Assembly: GCF_009753715.1 (NCBI RefSeq)
Contig: NZ_WQMS01000013.1
Coordinates: 190,796-254,795, forward strand
Source of the DNA: Sphingomonas horti
Lineage (GTDB): Bacteria > Pseudomonadota > Alphaproteobacteria > Sphingomonadales > Sphingomonadaceae
Length of the DNA stretch: 64,000 bases
Reading direction: 5' to 3'
Shown one piece after another: positions 11,416 through 19,769 of the stretch (positions are counted from its first letter, which is position 1; every line of letters starts with the position of its first letter). Made by a program: the position numbers and the translations under genes. A model generated the notes under the pieces. It was not told where the DNA came from and made no database searches. It saw nothing but the letters and a program-made list of their open reading frames with translations.

Positions 11416-11864
11416 TGCCGCTGGACTTCGACGCCTATTGGTTCTGGCTGATCCTTGCCGTGATCCTGGGCACGGCCGAGCTGCTGCTGCCCGGCGTGTT
11501 CCTGATCTGGGTGGCGATGGCCGCCGCGATCACCGGCTTGATCACTTTCGCCGCGGACCCGCCTTTCGCCGCGCAGCTCGCGATCTTTGCGGTGACGGCG
11601 GTGGCGGCGACTTTGGGCGGCCGGCGATGGTACTCGGCGAACCCTATCCCGTCCGCCGACCCGCTGCTCAACGACCGCGCGGCGCGGCTGGTCGGCGAGA
11701 CGGTCGAGCTGACCCGCGCGATCGTCAACGGCCACGGCCGCGCACGCGTCGGCGACAGCGAGTGGAACGTGCGCGGCCCCGATGCCCCGGCCGGGGCCTG
11801 CATGCGCGTGGTCGGCCAGGAGGACGGCGCCCTGGTGGTGCGGCCGGTCAAGGCGATCGAGTGA
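11415..11864 (+). CDS. NfeD family membrane protein
   Basis: A 149-residue protein of the short NfeD type: two to three N-terminal membrane helices (residues about 8-75, including FWLILAVILGTAELLLPGVFLIWV) followed by a C-terminal OB-fold beta-barrel (about 85-149) with GETVELTRAIVNGHGRARVGDSEWNVRG. NfeD proteins bind SPFH partners and help assemble them. The start codon overlaps the stop of the SPFH gene (TGATG), so the two are translationally coupled. Confidence 0.9.
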   Translation: MPLDFDAYWFWLILAVILGTAELLLPGVFLIWVAMAAAITGLITFAADPPFAAQLAIFAVTAVAATLGGRRWYSANPIPSADPLLNDRAARLVGETVELTRAIVNGHGRARVGDSEWNVRGPDAPAGACMRVVGQEDGALVVRPVKAIE

Positions 11865-12409
11865 CCGGGCGCCTGCTTGCGCTGATCCTGCTGCTGGCGG
11901 GCGCGAGCCCCGCCGTTGCGAAGCGGTCCGCCTGCCCCGACCCCCGGGCGCGCCAGATCGCAGTGCTGGTGGCCGATGCGAGCGGCGATGTCGCGCTGAT
12001 CGTCGCCCGCATCAAGGAGCGGCTGAGCACCGAGGACGTCGCCTGCTGGGCCGCGCGCGGGGACAAGCCGATGCTGCTGGAGCTGGCCAAGCGGCTGGAA
12101 AGTGGCGACGGTATCGCCAGGGATGTCGAGCGGGCGGAGGACCTGTACGTCTCTGCGGCCGCCACAAAGTTCGGGACCATCTACATCTATACGCCGGGTG
12201 TCGGAAAATCGCCGGGACGAACGATACCGATGCGCATGGGCCCTGATGTTCCAGGGCTGCCCGAAGCCGCCTACCGGCGGGCGCTGATGCACATCGAAGG
12301 GCGCGCGGCCAAGCCGTCGCCGCGCAAGGGATATTCGATTCTCCGGAAGCTGGCGAAGAACGGCTACGCGCCGGCAGCCGCCTATCTGGAGCGGCTGCCA
12401 AAGACATGA
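11861..12409 (+). CDS. Secreted protein of unknown function with Sel1/TPR-like helices
   Basis: A 182-residue protein starting with GTG inside a GTGA overlap with the nfeD-like gene. The N-terminus ([20 protein letters not shown]) is a signal peptide with an AVA-K cleavage site. The mature part has two cysteines and amphipathic helices such as [30 protein letters not shown] and [23 protein letters not shown], which look like Sel1-type repeats (x-LGxxYxxG-like spacing with A-x-x-x-Y). No family is certain. Overlap suggests co-translation with SPFH/NfeD. Confidence 0.7.
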   Translation: MTGRLLALILLLAGASPAVAKRSACPDPRARQIAVLVADASGDVALIVARIKERLSTEDVACWAARGDKPMLLELAKRLESGDGIARDVERAEDLYVSAAATKFGTIYIYTPGVGKSPGRTIPMRMGPDVPGLPEAAYRRALMHIEGRAAKPSPRKGYSILRKLAKNGYAPAAAYLERLPKT

Positions 12410-12446
12410 CATTGCCGCTTCGCCCGGCATTCTCTACCTAGCGCGG

Positions 12447-13151
12447 ATGGCCGCCACGATCGCGCTGGTCGACGACGACCGCAACATCCTGACCTCGCTT
12501 TCGATCGCGCTGCAGTCCGAAGGCTTCGTCACGCGTCTCTATTCGGACGGGGAGGCGGCGCTGAAGGCGCTGCTCGACAATCCCCCCGACATCGCGGTGT
12601 GCGACATCAAGATGCCGCGGATGGACGGGTTGGAGCTGCTGCGGCGGCTGCGCGAGAAAAGCGCGCTGCCGGTGATCTTCCTGACCTCGAAGGACGACGA
12701 GCTGGACGAAGCGCTCGGCCTCGCGCTGGGTGCCGACGACTATATCTCGAAGCCCTTTTCGCAGCGGCTGCTGATCGCCCGCATCCGCGCGATCCTGCGC
12801 CGGGTCGAGCTCAGCAAGCCGCAGGCGGCAAACGACGCGACTGTCGGCGAGCCGTTGGTGCGTGGCCATCTGGAAATGGACCCGGCACGCCACCGCGTCA
12901 CCTGGATGGGCAAGGACGTGACGCTGACCGTCACCGAATTCCTGATCCTCGAATCGCTCGCCCAGCGGCCCGGGGTGGTCAAGTCGCGCAACCAGCTGAT
13001 GGACGCCGCCTATCATGACGACGTCTATGTCGACGACCGGACCATCGACAGCCACATCAAGCGGCTGCGGCGCAAATTCCGCCAGGTCGACCCGCAATTC
13101 GATGGCATCGAGACGCTGTATGGCGCCGGATACCGATTCGCCGAGGGTTGA
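12447..13151 (+). CDS. chvI: Response regulator ChvI
   Basis: A 234-residue OmpR-type transcriptional regulator: receiver domain (1-120) with acidic pocket DDD at residues 9-11 and phosphoacceptor Asp53 in [11 protein letters not shown], Lys in SKPFS, and a C-terminal winged helix (about 135-234) ending in the recognition region [20 protein letters not shown]. ChvI with ChvG controls the acid- and envelope-stress response of alphaproteobacteria. The placement directly before a ChvG-like kinase and the HprK/RapZ/EIIA/HPr module is the conserved alphaproteobacterial arrangement. Confidence 0.92.
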   Translation: MAATIALVDDDRNILTSLSIALQSEGFVTRLYSDGEAALKALLDNPPDIAVCDIKMPRMDGLELLRRLREKSALPVIFLTSKDDELDEALGLALGADDYISKPFSQRLLIARIRAILRRVELSKPQAANDATVGEPLVRGHLEMDPARHRVTWMGKDVTLTVTEFLILESLAQRPGVVKSRNQLMDAAYHDDVYVDDRTIDSHIKRLRRKFRQVDPQFDGIETLYGAGYRFAEG

Positions 13152-14679
13152 ACCGCCGATCCGCTGGTCGGGCCGCGTCTCGCTGACCACGCGCATCCTG
13201 GCGGTCAACGTGTTCGCGCTGGCGGTGCTGGCCGGCGGCTTCTTCTACCTGGAAACCTATCGCGCGCGGCTGATCGACTTCCGCATCGCCCGCGCGGTCC
13301 GGGAACTGAGCCTTGTCGACGAGGCGCTTGCGATTGCGCCGCCGGCCGAGGTGCCGGCGATGCTGTCGCGGATGGCGCGCAAGACCGGCACGCGGCTGCG
13401 GCTCTATGGGCCCGACGGCGCGCTGCGGGTCGACAGCTGGCGCATTTCCGGGGCGAACTACACGCTTCGCGACCCGGCGGAGGAAGCCTGGCAGCGCCAC
13501 GCGGCCCGCTTCCTCGACCGCGCCATCGATTTCGTCGCCCGTGCTCGCACGCCGCACGATTATGTCGAGCCGGAGCCGGATCGCGCCGCCGCATGGCCGG
13601 AGCTGCGCGAGGCCCTGCGCGCCGGCAGGCCGGTCGGCGCCGAGAGCTTCGCGCCGGACCGCACCTTCATGATCACCGCCGCGGCGCCGGCCGGGAACGG
13701 CGCGCTGCTGATGACGACCAACGCGCGCGACGTCACCCGGATCGTCCGCGCCGAGCGGTTCCGGGTCGGACTGCTGCTGCTGGTCGTGGCGGCCCTGTCG
13801 GTCGCGCTTTCCTTCTTCCTCGCGCGGACGATCGTGCGGCCGCTCCGCCGGCTGGCGCGCGCGGCGGTGCGCGTCCGCCTGGGCCGCGACCGCGAAGTCA
13901 CCGTTCCGCGCCTGCCCCGCCGACGCGACGAGATCGGCTCGCTCGCCCAGGCGCTGAGCGACATGACGCAGGCGCTCAGGCACCGGATCGACGCGACCGA
14001 CGCCTTCGCCGCCGACGTGACGCACGAGCTGAAGAACCCGCTCGCCTCGCTCCGGTCGGCCGCCGACGCGCTGCAGCGTGTATCCGATCCCGAGCAGCGT
14101 GCGCAGCTGATGGCGATCATCCAGGACGATGTCCGCCGGCTCGACCGGCTGATCACCGATATCGCCGAGGCGTCCCGCCTCGACGCCGAACTGTCGCGCG
14201 CGCGGTTCGAAGGGATCGACCTGGGACGGGTGATCGAGACGATCGTGCGCGCGCGGGAAATGCGCGGTCCCAATCCGCGCGGCGTCCAGGTCGCCTTCGC
14301 GCGGCCGCGGGTGGACACGGCGGTCGTGCGCGGCGACGAATTCCGCCTGGCCCGCATCGTCGAGAACCTGCTCGACAATGCCATATCCTTCTCGCCGCCG
14401 GGCGGGCTGGTCCAGATCACCGCGACCCGCTCCGGCCCCGAAGTGATCGTCCGCGTAGAGGACGAGGGGCCGGGGGTTCCTGCCGAGCTCCGCGAATCGA
14501 TCTTCCGCCGGTTCACCAGCGTGCGATCCGATGAGGATGCCAGCCATTCGGGCCTAGGTCTGGCCATCGCGCGCGCGATCGCCGACGGGCATGGCGGCAC
14601 GCTGGAGGTGGAGACCCGGGACGAGCGGCCCGCCGGTGCCGCCTTCATCCTGCGGCTGCCCGCGGCCGGGGAGCGGTGA
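13120..14679 (+). CDS. chvG: Sensor histidine kinase ChvG
   Basis: A 519-residue membrane sensor kinase. TM1 is at about residues 25-46, a periplasmic sensor region spans about 47-213, TM2 lies at about 214-236, followed by HAMP, then the HisKA domain with His302 in [19 protein letters not shown], and HATPase motifs [21 protein letters not shown] and [10 protein letters not shown]. The ATG at 13120 overlaps the end of chvI by 32 bases; this start gives a normal cytoplasmic N-terminus before TM1. ChvG senses envelope or pH conditions and phosphorylates ChvI. In some relatives a periplasmic repressor ExoR binds it; none is in the window. Confidence 0.9.
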   Translation: MAPDTDSPRVEPPIRWSGRVSLTTRILAVNVFALAVLAGGFFYLETYRARLIDFRIARAVRELSLVDEALAIAPPAEVPAMLSRMARKTGTRLRLYGPDGALRVDSWRISGANYTLRDPAEEAWQRHAARFLDRAIDFVARARTPHDYVEPEPDRAAAWPELREALRAGRPVGAESFAPDRTFMITAAAPAGNGALLMTTNARDVTRIVRAERFRVGLLLLVVAALSVALSFFLARTIVRPLRRLARAAVRVRLGRDREVTVPRLPRRRDEIGSLAQALSDMTQALRHRIDATDAFAADVTHELKNPLASLRSAADALQRVSDPEQRAQLMAIIQDDVRRLDRLITDIAEASRLDAELSRARFEGIDLGRVIETIVRAREMRGPNPRGVQVAFARPRVDTAVVRGDEFRLARIVENLLDNAISFSPPGGLVQITATRSGPEVIVRVEDEGPGVPAELRESIFRRFTSVRSDEDASHSGLGLAIARAIADGHGGTLEVETRDERPAGAAFILRLPAAGER

Positions 14680-15095
14680 GCATGTTGTTCCACGCCAGCT
14701 GTGTCGCGGTCGGCGGCCGCGCGGTGCTGATCGCCGGGGACTCGGGCGCCGGCAAGTCGGACCTCGCCCTCCGGTTGATCGATCGCGGCGCGGCGCTGGT
14801 CAGCGACGACCAGGTGGTGCTGAGCGCCGAAGACGGACAGCTGATCGCGTCGGCACCGGCGACCATCGCCGGTCAAATCGAGGTGCGCGGCCTGGGAATC
14901 ATGGCTATGCCGCATCGCACTGCCATGCCCGTGTCCCTGCTGATCCAACTCGGCGCCCCCGCCGAACGCATGCCCGAGCCGCGCGCCCGGACGCTTTGCG
15001 GAATCGCCGTGCCGGTGGTCGCGCTCGATCCCTTCGAGCCGTCCGCGCCGATCAAGGCCGAGCTGGCGCTGCGCCAATGGGGCCTGGAGCCGTGA
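14676..15095 (+). CDS. hprK: HPr kinase/phosphorylase, short alphaproteobacterial form
   Basis: A 139-residue protein equivalent to only the catalytic C-terminal domain of Firmicute HprK (about 310 residues). The Walker A loop GDSGAGKSDLALRLIDRG lies at residues 21-38, followed by the conserved LVSDDQ and the loop RGLGIMAMP. It phosphorylates HPr on its regulatory serine and so links phosphotransferase state to ChvG/ChvI signalling. GTG at 14676 overlaps the chvG stop; an ATG two codons later (14682) is an equally possible start. It is followed by rapZ with a GTGA overlap. Confidence 0.9.
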   Translation: MSMLFHASCVAVGGRAVLIAGDSGAGKSDLALRLIDRGAALVSDDQVVLSAEDGQLIASAPATIAGQIEVRGLGIMAMPHRTAMPVSLLIQLGAPAERMPEPRARTLCGIAVPVVALDPFEPSAPIKAELALRQWGLEP

Positions 15096-16018
15096 GCGAG
15101 CGGCTCGATCCCGAGCGCATCCTGCTGGTGACCGGCATGTCGGGCGCGGGCAAGTCGACGGCGCTCAACACGCTCGAGGACCTGGGCTGGGAAGTCGTCG
15201 ACAACCTGCCGCTGAAGCTGCTCGACCGGCTGCTCGACACGCCTCCGGTCGAAGGCGCCGACAAGCGGCCGCTTGCGATCGGGATCGACAGCCGCACGCG
15301 CGGGTTCGAGGCCGCCGGCGTCGCGCGCCGGATCGCGAAGCTCCGCCAGCGCGCGCATTATGACGTGGCGACGCTATTCCTCGACTGCTCGGGCGCGGAG
15401 CTGGAGCGCCGCTACGACGAGACGCGTCGACCGCATCCGCTTGCGCTCGATCGCCCCGCAAGCGACGGCATCATGCGGGAGCGCGAATTGCTCGCGCCCT
15501 TGCGGCAGGCGGCCGACTATCTGGTCGATACCACCCAACTCAGCCGTGCCGAGTTGCAGAACGACCTGCGGACCCGCTTCGGCGAGGAGACCGGGCCGGA
15601 GACGGTGCTGACCGTCACGTCGTTCGGCTTCGCGCGCGGACTGCCGCGCAATGCCGACCTGGTGTTCGACATGCGATTCCTGCGCAACCCGCACTGGGAC
15701 CGCGAGCTGAAGCCGATGACCGGCCTCGATTCGGCGGTGGGCGACTATATTGCCGAGGACCCCGCCTATGAGGCGGCAGTGGCGCAGATCGAGGAGTTGC
15801 TGCTCACTCTCCTGCCCCGCTATGCCAGCGAGGGGAAGGCCTATGTGACTGTGGCGTTCGGCTGTACCGGAGGGAGACACCGCTCCGTCCATGTCGCCGA
15901 ACGGGTCGCTCGCCGGTTGCGCGAGGCGGGATTTTCGCCCACGGTTACGCATCGCGACCTCGCCACCGCGCCACGCGACGCGGTCGAAGAGATCCGGGCT
16001 CATACCCGGGCTCGCTGA
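15092..16018 (+). CDS. rapZ: RNase adapter protein RapZ (P-loop nucleotide-binding)
   Basis: A 308-residue protein with Walker A GMSGAGKSTALNTLEDLG near residues 14-31 and the family segment GWEVVDNLPLKLLDRL. The C-terminal domain carries VAFGCTGGRHRSVHVAERVA, the conserved sugar/phosphate-binding motif of RapZ. In enterobacteria RapZ binds glucosamine-6-phosphate and guides RNase E to a small RNA; the role in alphaproteobacteria is less clear but it is always beside the regulatory phosphotransferase genes. GTG at 15092 overlaps the hprK stop (GTGA). Confidence 0.92.
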   Translation: MSERLDPERILLVTGMSGAGKSTALNTLEDLGWEVVDNLPLKLLDRLLDTPPVEGADKRPLAIGIDSRTRGFEAAGVARRIAKLRQRAHYDVATLFLDCSGAELERRYDETRRPHPLALDRPASDGIMRERELLAPLRQAADYLVDTTQLSRAELQNDLRTRFGEETGPETVLTVTSFGFARGLPRNADLVFDMRFLRNPHWDRELKPMTGLDSAVGDYIAEDPAYEAAVAQIEELLLTLLPRYASEGKAYVTVAFGCTGGRHRSVHVAERVARRLREAGFSPTVTHRDLATAPRDAVEEIRAHTRAR

Positions 16019-16035
16019 AGGATTTTGAGATTGCA

Positions 16036-16440
16036 ATGATCGGACTTGTGCTGGTGACCCACGGACGGCTCGCCGCAGAATTCGTGGTCGCGATGGAGCA
16101 TGTCGTCGGGCCCCAATCCGCCGTCGAGGCGATCTGCATCGGCCCTGACGACGACATGGAGATGCGTCGCGGCGACATCGCGACGGCGATCCGCAAGGTC
16201 GAGGCCGGCCGTGGCGTGATCGTGCTGACGGACCTGTTCGGAGGCACGCCCTCCAACCTCGCCATCTCGCTGATGCAACCCGGCAAGGTGGAAGTGATCG
16301 CGGGCATCAATCTGCCGATGCTGATCCGCCTGGAAGGCGCGCGCCGGACGATGAGCGTCAAGGATGCGGTCGCCGCCGCGCGCGAGGCCGGGCGCAAATA
16401 CATCTCGGTCGCGTCGGAAGTGCTCGGCGAGGCCGCATGA
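16036..16440 (+). CDS. PTS EIIA component, mannose family (regulatory)
   Basis: A 134-residue EIIA-Man domain. The phosphorylated histidine is His9 in LVLVTHGRLA, and the family motif TDLFGGTPSNLA is at about residues 64-76. No EIIB, EIIC or EIID gene is present, so this is part of a regulatory phosphotransfer chain rather than a sugar importer, as is usual in alphaproteobacteria. The phosphate comes from HPr, encoded next with a 4-base ATGA overlap. Enzyme I is not in the window. Confidence 0.92.
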   Translation: MIGLVLVTHGRLAAEFVVAMEHVVGPQSAVEAICIGPDDDMEMRRGDIATAIRKVEAGRGVIVLTDLFGGTPSNLAISLMQPGKVEVIAGINLPMLIRLEGARRTMSVKDAVAAAREAGRKYISVASEVLGEAA

Positions 16441-16709
16441 CCGAGGTCAGCCGGACCGTCTTCATCGCCAACAAACGGGGCCTCCACGCCCGCGCCAGCG
16501 CCAAATTCGTCACGCTCGCCAGCGGCCTGCCGGCCCGGGTGGAGGTCCGCAAGGACGGGGCGAGCGTGACCGGCACGTCGATCATGGGGCTGATGATGCT
16601 GGGTGCCGCGATGGGCGACCAGATCGAGATCAGCGCGAGCGGGGACGGCGCCGAGGACGCCGTCGCGCAGCTGGCCGGGCTGGTCGAGAATAAATTCGGC
16701 GAAGACTAG
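16437..16709 (+). CDS. Phosphocarrier protein HPr
   Basis: A 90-residue HPr. The active-site histidine is in KRGLHARASAKFV (His17), and the regulatory serine region GTSIMGLMMLG is intact, consistent with modification by the adjacent HprK. It accepts phosphate from enzyme I and passes it to EIIA. Start overlaps the EIIA stop by four bases; the next gene starts at the last base of its stop codon, so the whole series chvG to trmH-like appears as one coupled operon. Confidence 0.93.
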   Translation: MTEVSRTVFIANKRGLHARASAKFVTLASGLPARVEVRKDGASVTGTSIMGLMMLGAAMGDQIEISASGDGAEDAVAQLAGLVENKFGED

Positions 16710-17509
16710 TGCGCCAGATCACCGGCTTCTCGAACGAAACGGTCAAGCGCGTCCGCAGCCTGCGCGATAAGAAGCACCGCAGGCGCGAAGGCCTGTTCCT
16801 GGCCGAAGGGCTGCGCATCCTGACCGAGGCGCGTGCGGCCGGAGCGCTTCCCGAAATCCTGTTCTTCGCGCCGGAAGGGGCTGGTCATCCGCTCGCGCGC
16901 GGCCTGATCGCGGAAACCGAAGCGGCCGGCGGCGACGTGATCGAGACCAATGCCGACATTCTCTCCAAGCTGTCGGGCAAGGAGAATCCGCAGACGCTGG
17001 TCGGCGTCTATCGCGACCGGCTGACGCCGCTGGCCGCGATCGACCGCACGCGCTCCGGAATATGGATCGTCGCCCAGGCGCTCCGCGATCCGGGCAATCT
17101 CGGCACGATCCTCAGGACCAGCGACGCGGTCGGCGGTGGCGGGCTGATCCTGGTCGACGACTGCGTCGATCCGTTCTCTGTCGAGGCGGTGCGCGCGAGC
17201 ATGGGGGCACTGTTCACCCAGACGATCGCCGCCGCGCGCTGGGAGGAGTTCGTCGCCTGGCTCCGGCAGGGGCCCGCGCAGCTGGTCGGCACGAGCCTCA
17301 GGACCGACACCGACTATCAGGCAACGCGCTACCAGGCGCCGACCTTCATCCTGGTCGGCAACGAGGCGCAGGGGCTGCCGGCGCCCTATGAAAACCAATG
17401 CGACCTACTGGTGAAGATGCCGATGCGCGGCAAGGCGGACAGCCTGAATGCCGCGATCGCCACCGCGGTGATGGCCTATGAGGTCCTGAACCAGCGGCGG
17501 CCGCGCTAA
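16709..17509 (+). CDS. TrmH/SpoU-family RNA 2'-O-methyltransferase
   Basis: A 266-residue SPOUT methyltransferase with an N-terminal substrate-binding domain (residues 1-100; KHRRREGLFLAEGLRIL) and a knotted SAM-binding domain carrying motif 1 (LRDPGNLGTILRTSDAVGGGGLIL), motif 2 (LVGNEAQGLP) and motif 3 (VKMPMRGKADSLNAAIATAVMAYE). It methylates ribose in rRNA or tRNA; the exact target is unknown. GTG at 16709 overlaps the HPr stop by one base. Its 3' end overlaps that of the convergent Popeye-like gene by four bases. Confidence 0.9.
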   Translation: MRQITGFSNETVKRVRSLRDKKHRRREGLFLAEGLRILTEARAAGALPEILFFAPEGAGHPLARGLIAETEAAGGDVIETNADILSKLSGKENPQTLVGVYRDRLTPLAAIDRTRSGIWIVAQALRDPGNLGTILRTSDAVGGGGLILVDDCVDPFSVEAVRASMGALFTQTIAAARWEEFVAWLRQGPAQLVGTSLRTDTDYQATRYQAPTFILVGNEAQGLPAPYENQCDLLVKMPMRGKADSLNAAIATAVMAYEVLNQRRPR

Positions 17510-18195
17510 CGCAGCCCGCCCGCTTCCGCCACGGCGCGGTTCATTTCCTGGAGCTTGTGGCGGAGCGCCGCGGCGAAGCTCTGCTCGACCGCGTGGCGGA
17601 CGTCATGGTGCGCGTCGAGGTAGAGGCGCAGCGACTGGGCGGGCGCGCACCACATCCGCGCCGCCGTGTCGAGCGTGACCGTCGCGCTGGCGGTCTCGCC
17701 CGAAAGCACAGTCACTTCGCCGATCAGGTCGCCGGTCCCGAGCCGCCCGACCTGCTTGCCGCCATTCGTCACCCTGGCGTCGCCGCTCGCCAGATAGAAA
17801 AGGTGCGTGACCGGCTCGCCTTCCCGGATCAGCGCCTCGCCGGCCTGGCCCGTCAGCCAGAAGCCTTGATCCAGGAAATGACGGGCACGGGCGCGCGGCA
17901 GCCCCTTCAGCAGCGTCGTCAGCATCGGCTCCTCGTCGGGACCGAAGCGCACCGCGGCATTGCTGCGCACGAACTGCAGCAGCAGCACCGCGTTCACGAG
18001 CAGCAGCAGCACGTTCCAGAACAGCGCAGCCGGCTGGAACGAGAACACGCCGCTGGCGAGAATGCCCATCACCGCCGCCGCCGATACGCCGATGCGCACG
18101 CGCGTCAGCCGCGCCGGCAGCATCGCCACGACCAGCAGCAGATATTGCAGGTGGCCGGTCGCCCAGGCCAGTTCCCATCCGCCGTCGACGTCCAT
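17506..18195 (-). CDS. Popeye-like membrane protein with a cyclic-nucleotide-binding domain
   Basis: A 229-residue protein with three N-terminal membrane helices (about residues 10-85) followed by a cyclic nucleotide-binding fold (about 95-225). The layout and several segments, notably ALFWNVLLLLVNAVLLLQF, VRFGPDEEP and IREGEPVTHLFYLASG, resemble animal Popeye (POPDC) proteins and their bacterial relatives. The phosphate-binding cassette reads DLIGEVTVLSGETASATV, where the Arg of classical CRP-type cassettes is absent, so ligand specificity is doubtful. The start at 18195 follows GGAGGGGCT. It is divergent from the cytochrome operon and may share its control region. Function unknown. Confidence 0.8.
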   Translation of the reverse strand: MDVDGGWELAWATGHLQYLLLVVAMLPARLTRVRIGVSAAAVMGILASGVFSFQPAALFWNVLLLLVNAVLLLQFVRSNAAVRFGPDEEPMLTTLLKGLPRARARHFLDQGFWLTGQAGEALIREGEPVTHLFYLASGDARVTNGGKQVGRLGTGDLIGEVTVLSGETASATVTLDTAARMWCAPAQSLRLYLDAHHDVRHAVEQSFAAALRHKLQEMNRAVAEAGGLR

Positions 18196-18368
18196 AGCCC
18201 CTCCTGCGCCAGTCCGCCTTATGCGCCAAGGCCGATTCGACTGACAATATGCGGCGGGACCGTTTCGGAGCCGCTTGCCACCGGCGCCGCTTGCTCGCAT
18301 ACACGGCGGAAACAAAAATGGCGGGTCGCGACGCCATAAACCGGTCAATGGGGGAGCCAGCGCGAAGC
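18196..18368. promoter_or_regulatory. Divergent control region of Popeye-like gene and multiheme operon
   Basis: This 173-base gap must hold the promoters of both divergent genes. I see no clear FNR (TTGAT-N4-ATCAA) or CRP (TGTGA-N6-TCACA) palindrome and no convincing -35/-10 pair. Candidate alternative starts of the first cytochrome (ATG at 18318 or 18348) lie inside it. Confidence 0.4.
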
Positions 18369-19769
18369 ATGAATGGGGGAATTGCCAGCCTGCGCTCCCG
18401 TGCAGCGGCCGGCCTGGCCTTCTGCCTGTGCCTTGGGCTGTCGCTCGTCGCCCTCGCGATCGCGTTCGGCACGCCCTCTTCCACGGCCAAGGCCGCGGCC
18501 GGCGACTCGGCGACGCATCTGGGCGTCGCCAGCTGCGCCGGATCGACCTGCCACGGGCGCCAGGAAGGCGACGGCAAGGTCGTTCGGCAGGACGAAATCA
18601 AGCTGTGGCAGGAAGAATCCTCCGCCGGCGGGACGCATTCGCGCTCGCTCCGGCTGATCTCCGGCCCGCGCGGCCAGGCGATCGCCGCGCGGCTCGGCAT
18701 CGGCGATCCGGCCAATGCCGCGATGTGCCTCGGCTGCCACGTCGACCCGGCAGCCCGGCGCGGCCCGCTGTTCCAGAAAAGCGATGGCGTCGGCTGCGAG
18801 GCTTGCCATGGCGGCGCGCAGAACTGGATCCAGACGCACTACACGGTCGGCGCCAGCCATGCCCGCAATGTCGCGCAGGGCATGATCCCGCTGGAGAATG
18901 CGAAGGTTCGCGCCGGCGTCTGCCTCGACTGTCATTTCGGCAGCGCCGATGCCGGCCAATTCGTCAACCACCGGATCATGGCCGCCGGCCATCCGCGGAT
19001 CGTGTTCGAGCTGGACCTGTTCTCGACCCTGCAGCAGCATCACAACGAAGACGCCGACTATGTCCGCCGCAAGGGCCGCACCGATGACGTGCGGCTATGG
19101 GCGACCGGGCAGGCAATGGCGCTGGAGCGGTCGCTGACGCTCTATTCGAACCCGGGGCGCGGCACCGAAGGCGTTTTCCCCGAATTCTATTTCTTCGATT
19201 GCCATACCTGCCACCGCCGCATCTCCGACGAGCCGTCGGCGCGCCCGACCAGCATCGCCAATCCCGGGCGACCGATCCCGCAAGGCATGCCGGCCTATAA
19301 TGACGAGAACATGATCATGCTCTCCGCCGCCGCGCGCGTGGTGGCACCGGAGCTGGGCCGTCGCTTCGATGCCGACGCCAGGGCGTTCCACGCCGCGCTC
19401 GCCCAGGACCGGCCGAGCGCGGTCGCGGCCGCGGCGCGGCTGCGCGAGACGGCGGGCGCGCTGGCCGACGCCTTCGCGCGGCGCTCGTTCGGCAGGGCGG
19501 AGACGTTCGCGATCGTCGATTCGATCGCCAGCGACGCGATCAGCCCGCGCTTCACCGACTATGAAGGCAGCGTCCAGGCGGTGATGGCGATCGACACGCT
19601 GCTGAACGCCCTCATCAACGAGCGCGGGGTGAGCGGCGGCGCCGTCGCCGCGACCCGCGCCGAGATCAACCGCGCCTATGCCGCGGTCAAGGACCCCAAC
19701 GACTACCGCCCGCTCGAATTCCGCCGCGCCCTGGGCGGCGCGGTACGGACCATCCGGACACTGCGTTGA
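18369..19769 (+). CDS. Pentaheme cytochrome c, c554-like family
   Basis: With the ATG at 18369 the protein has 466 residues: a basic N-terminus, a hydrophobic signal or anchor (about 14-34), then five heme-attachment sites. The first is atypical, C56-AGST-C61-H62 (CX4CH); the rest are CXXCH at 120-124, 143-147, 185-189 and 278-282. Free histidines (HSRS, HYTV, HARN, HPR, HHNED) could be distal ligands. Spacing and the opening HLGVASCAGSTCHG resemble the cytochrome c554 family. The last 180 residues lack hemes and are helical. It probably acts in the periplasm as an electron carrier. Its stop overlaps the next start (TTGATG), so translation is coupled. Starts at 18318 or 18348 are possible. 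Confidence 0.85.
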   Translation: MNGGIASLRSRAAAGLAFCLCLGLSLVALAIAFGTPSSTAKAAAGDSATHLGVASCAGSTCHGRQEGDGKVVRQDEIKLWQEESSAGGTHSRSLRLISGPRGQAIAARLGIGDPANAAMCLGCHVDPAARRGPLFQKSDGVGCEACHGGAQNWIQTHYTVGASHARNVAQGMIPLENAKVRAGVCLDCHFGSADAGQFVNHRIMAAGHPRIVFELDLFSTLQQHHNEDADYVRRKGRTDDVRLWATGQAMALERSLTLYSNPGRGTEGVFPEFYFFDCHTCHRRISDEPSARPTSIANPGRPIPQGMPAYNDENMIMLSAAARVVAPELGRRFDADARAFHAALAQDRPSAVAAAARLRETAGALADAFARRSFGRAETFAIVDSIASDAISPRFTDYEGSVQAVMAIDTLLNALINERGVSGGAVAATRAEINRAYAAVKDPNDYRPLEFRRALGGAVRTIRTLR

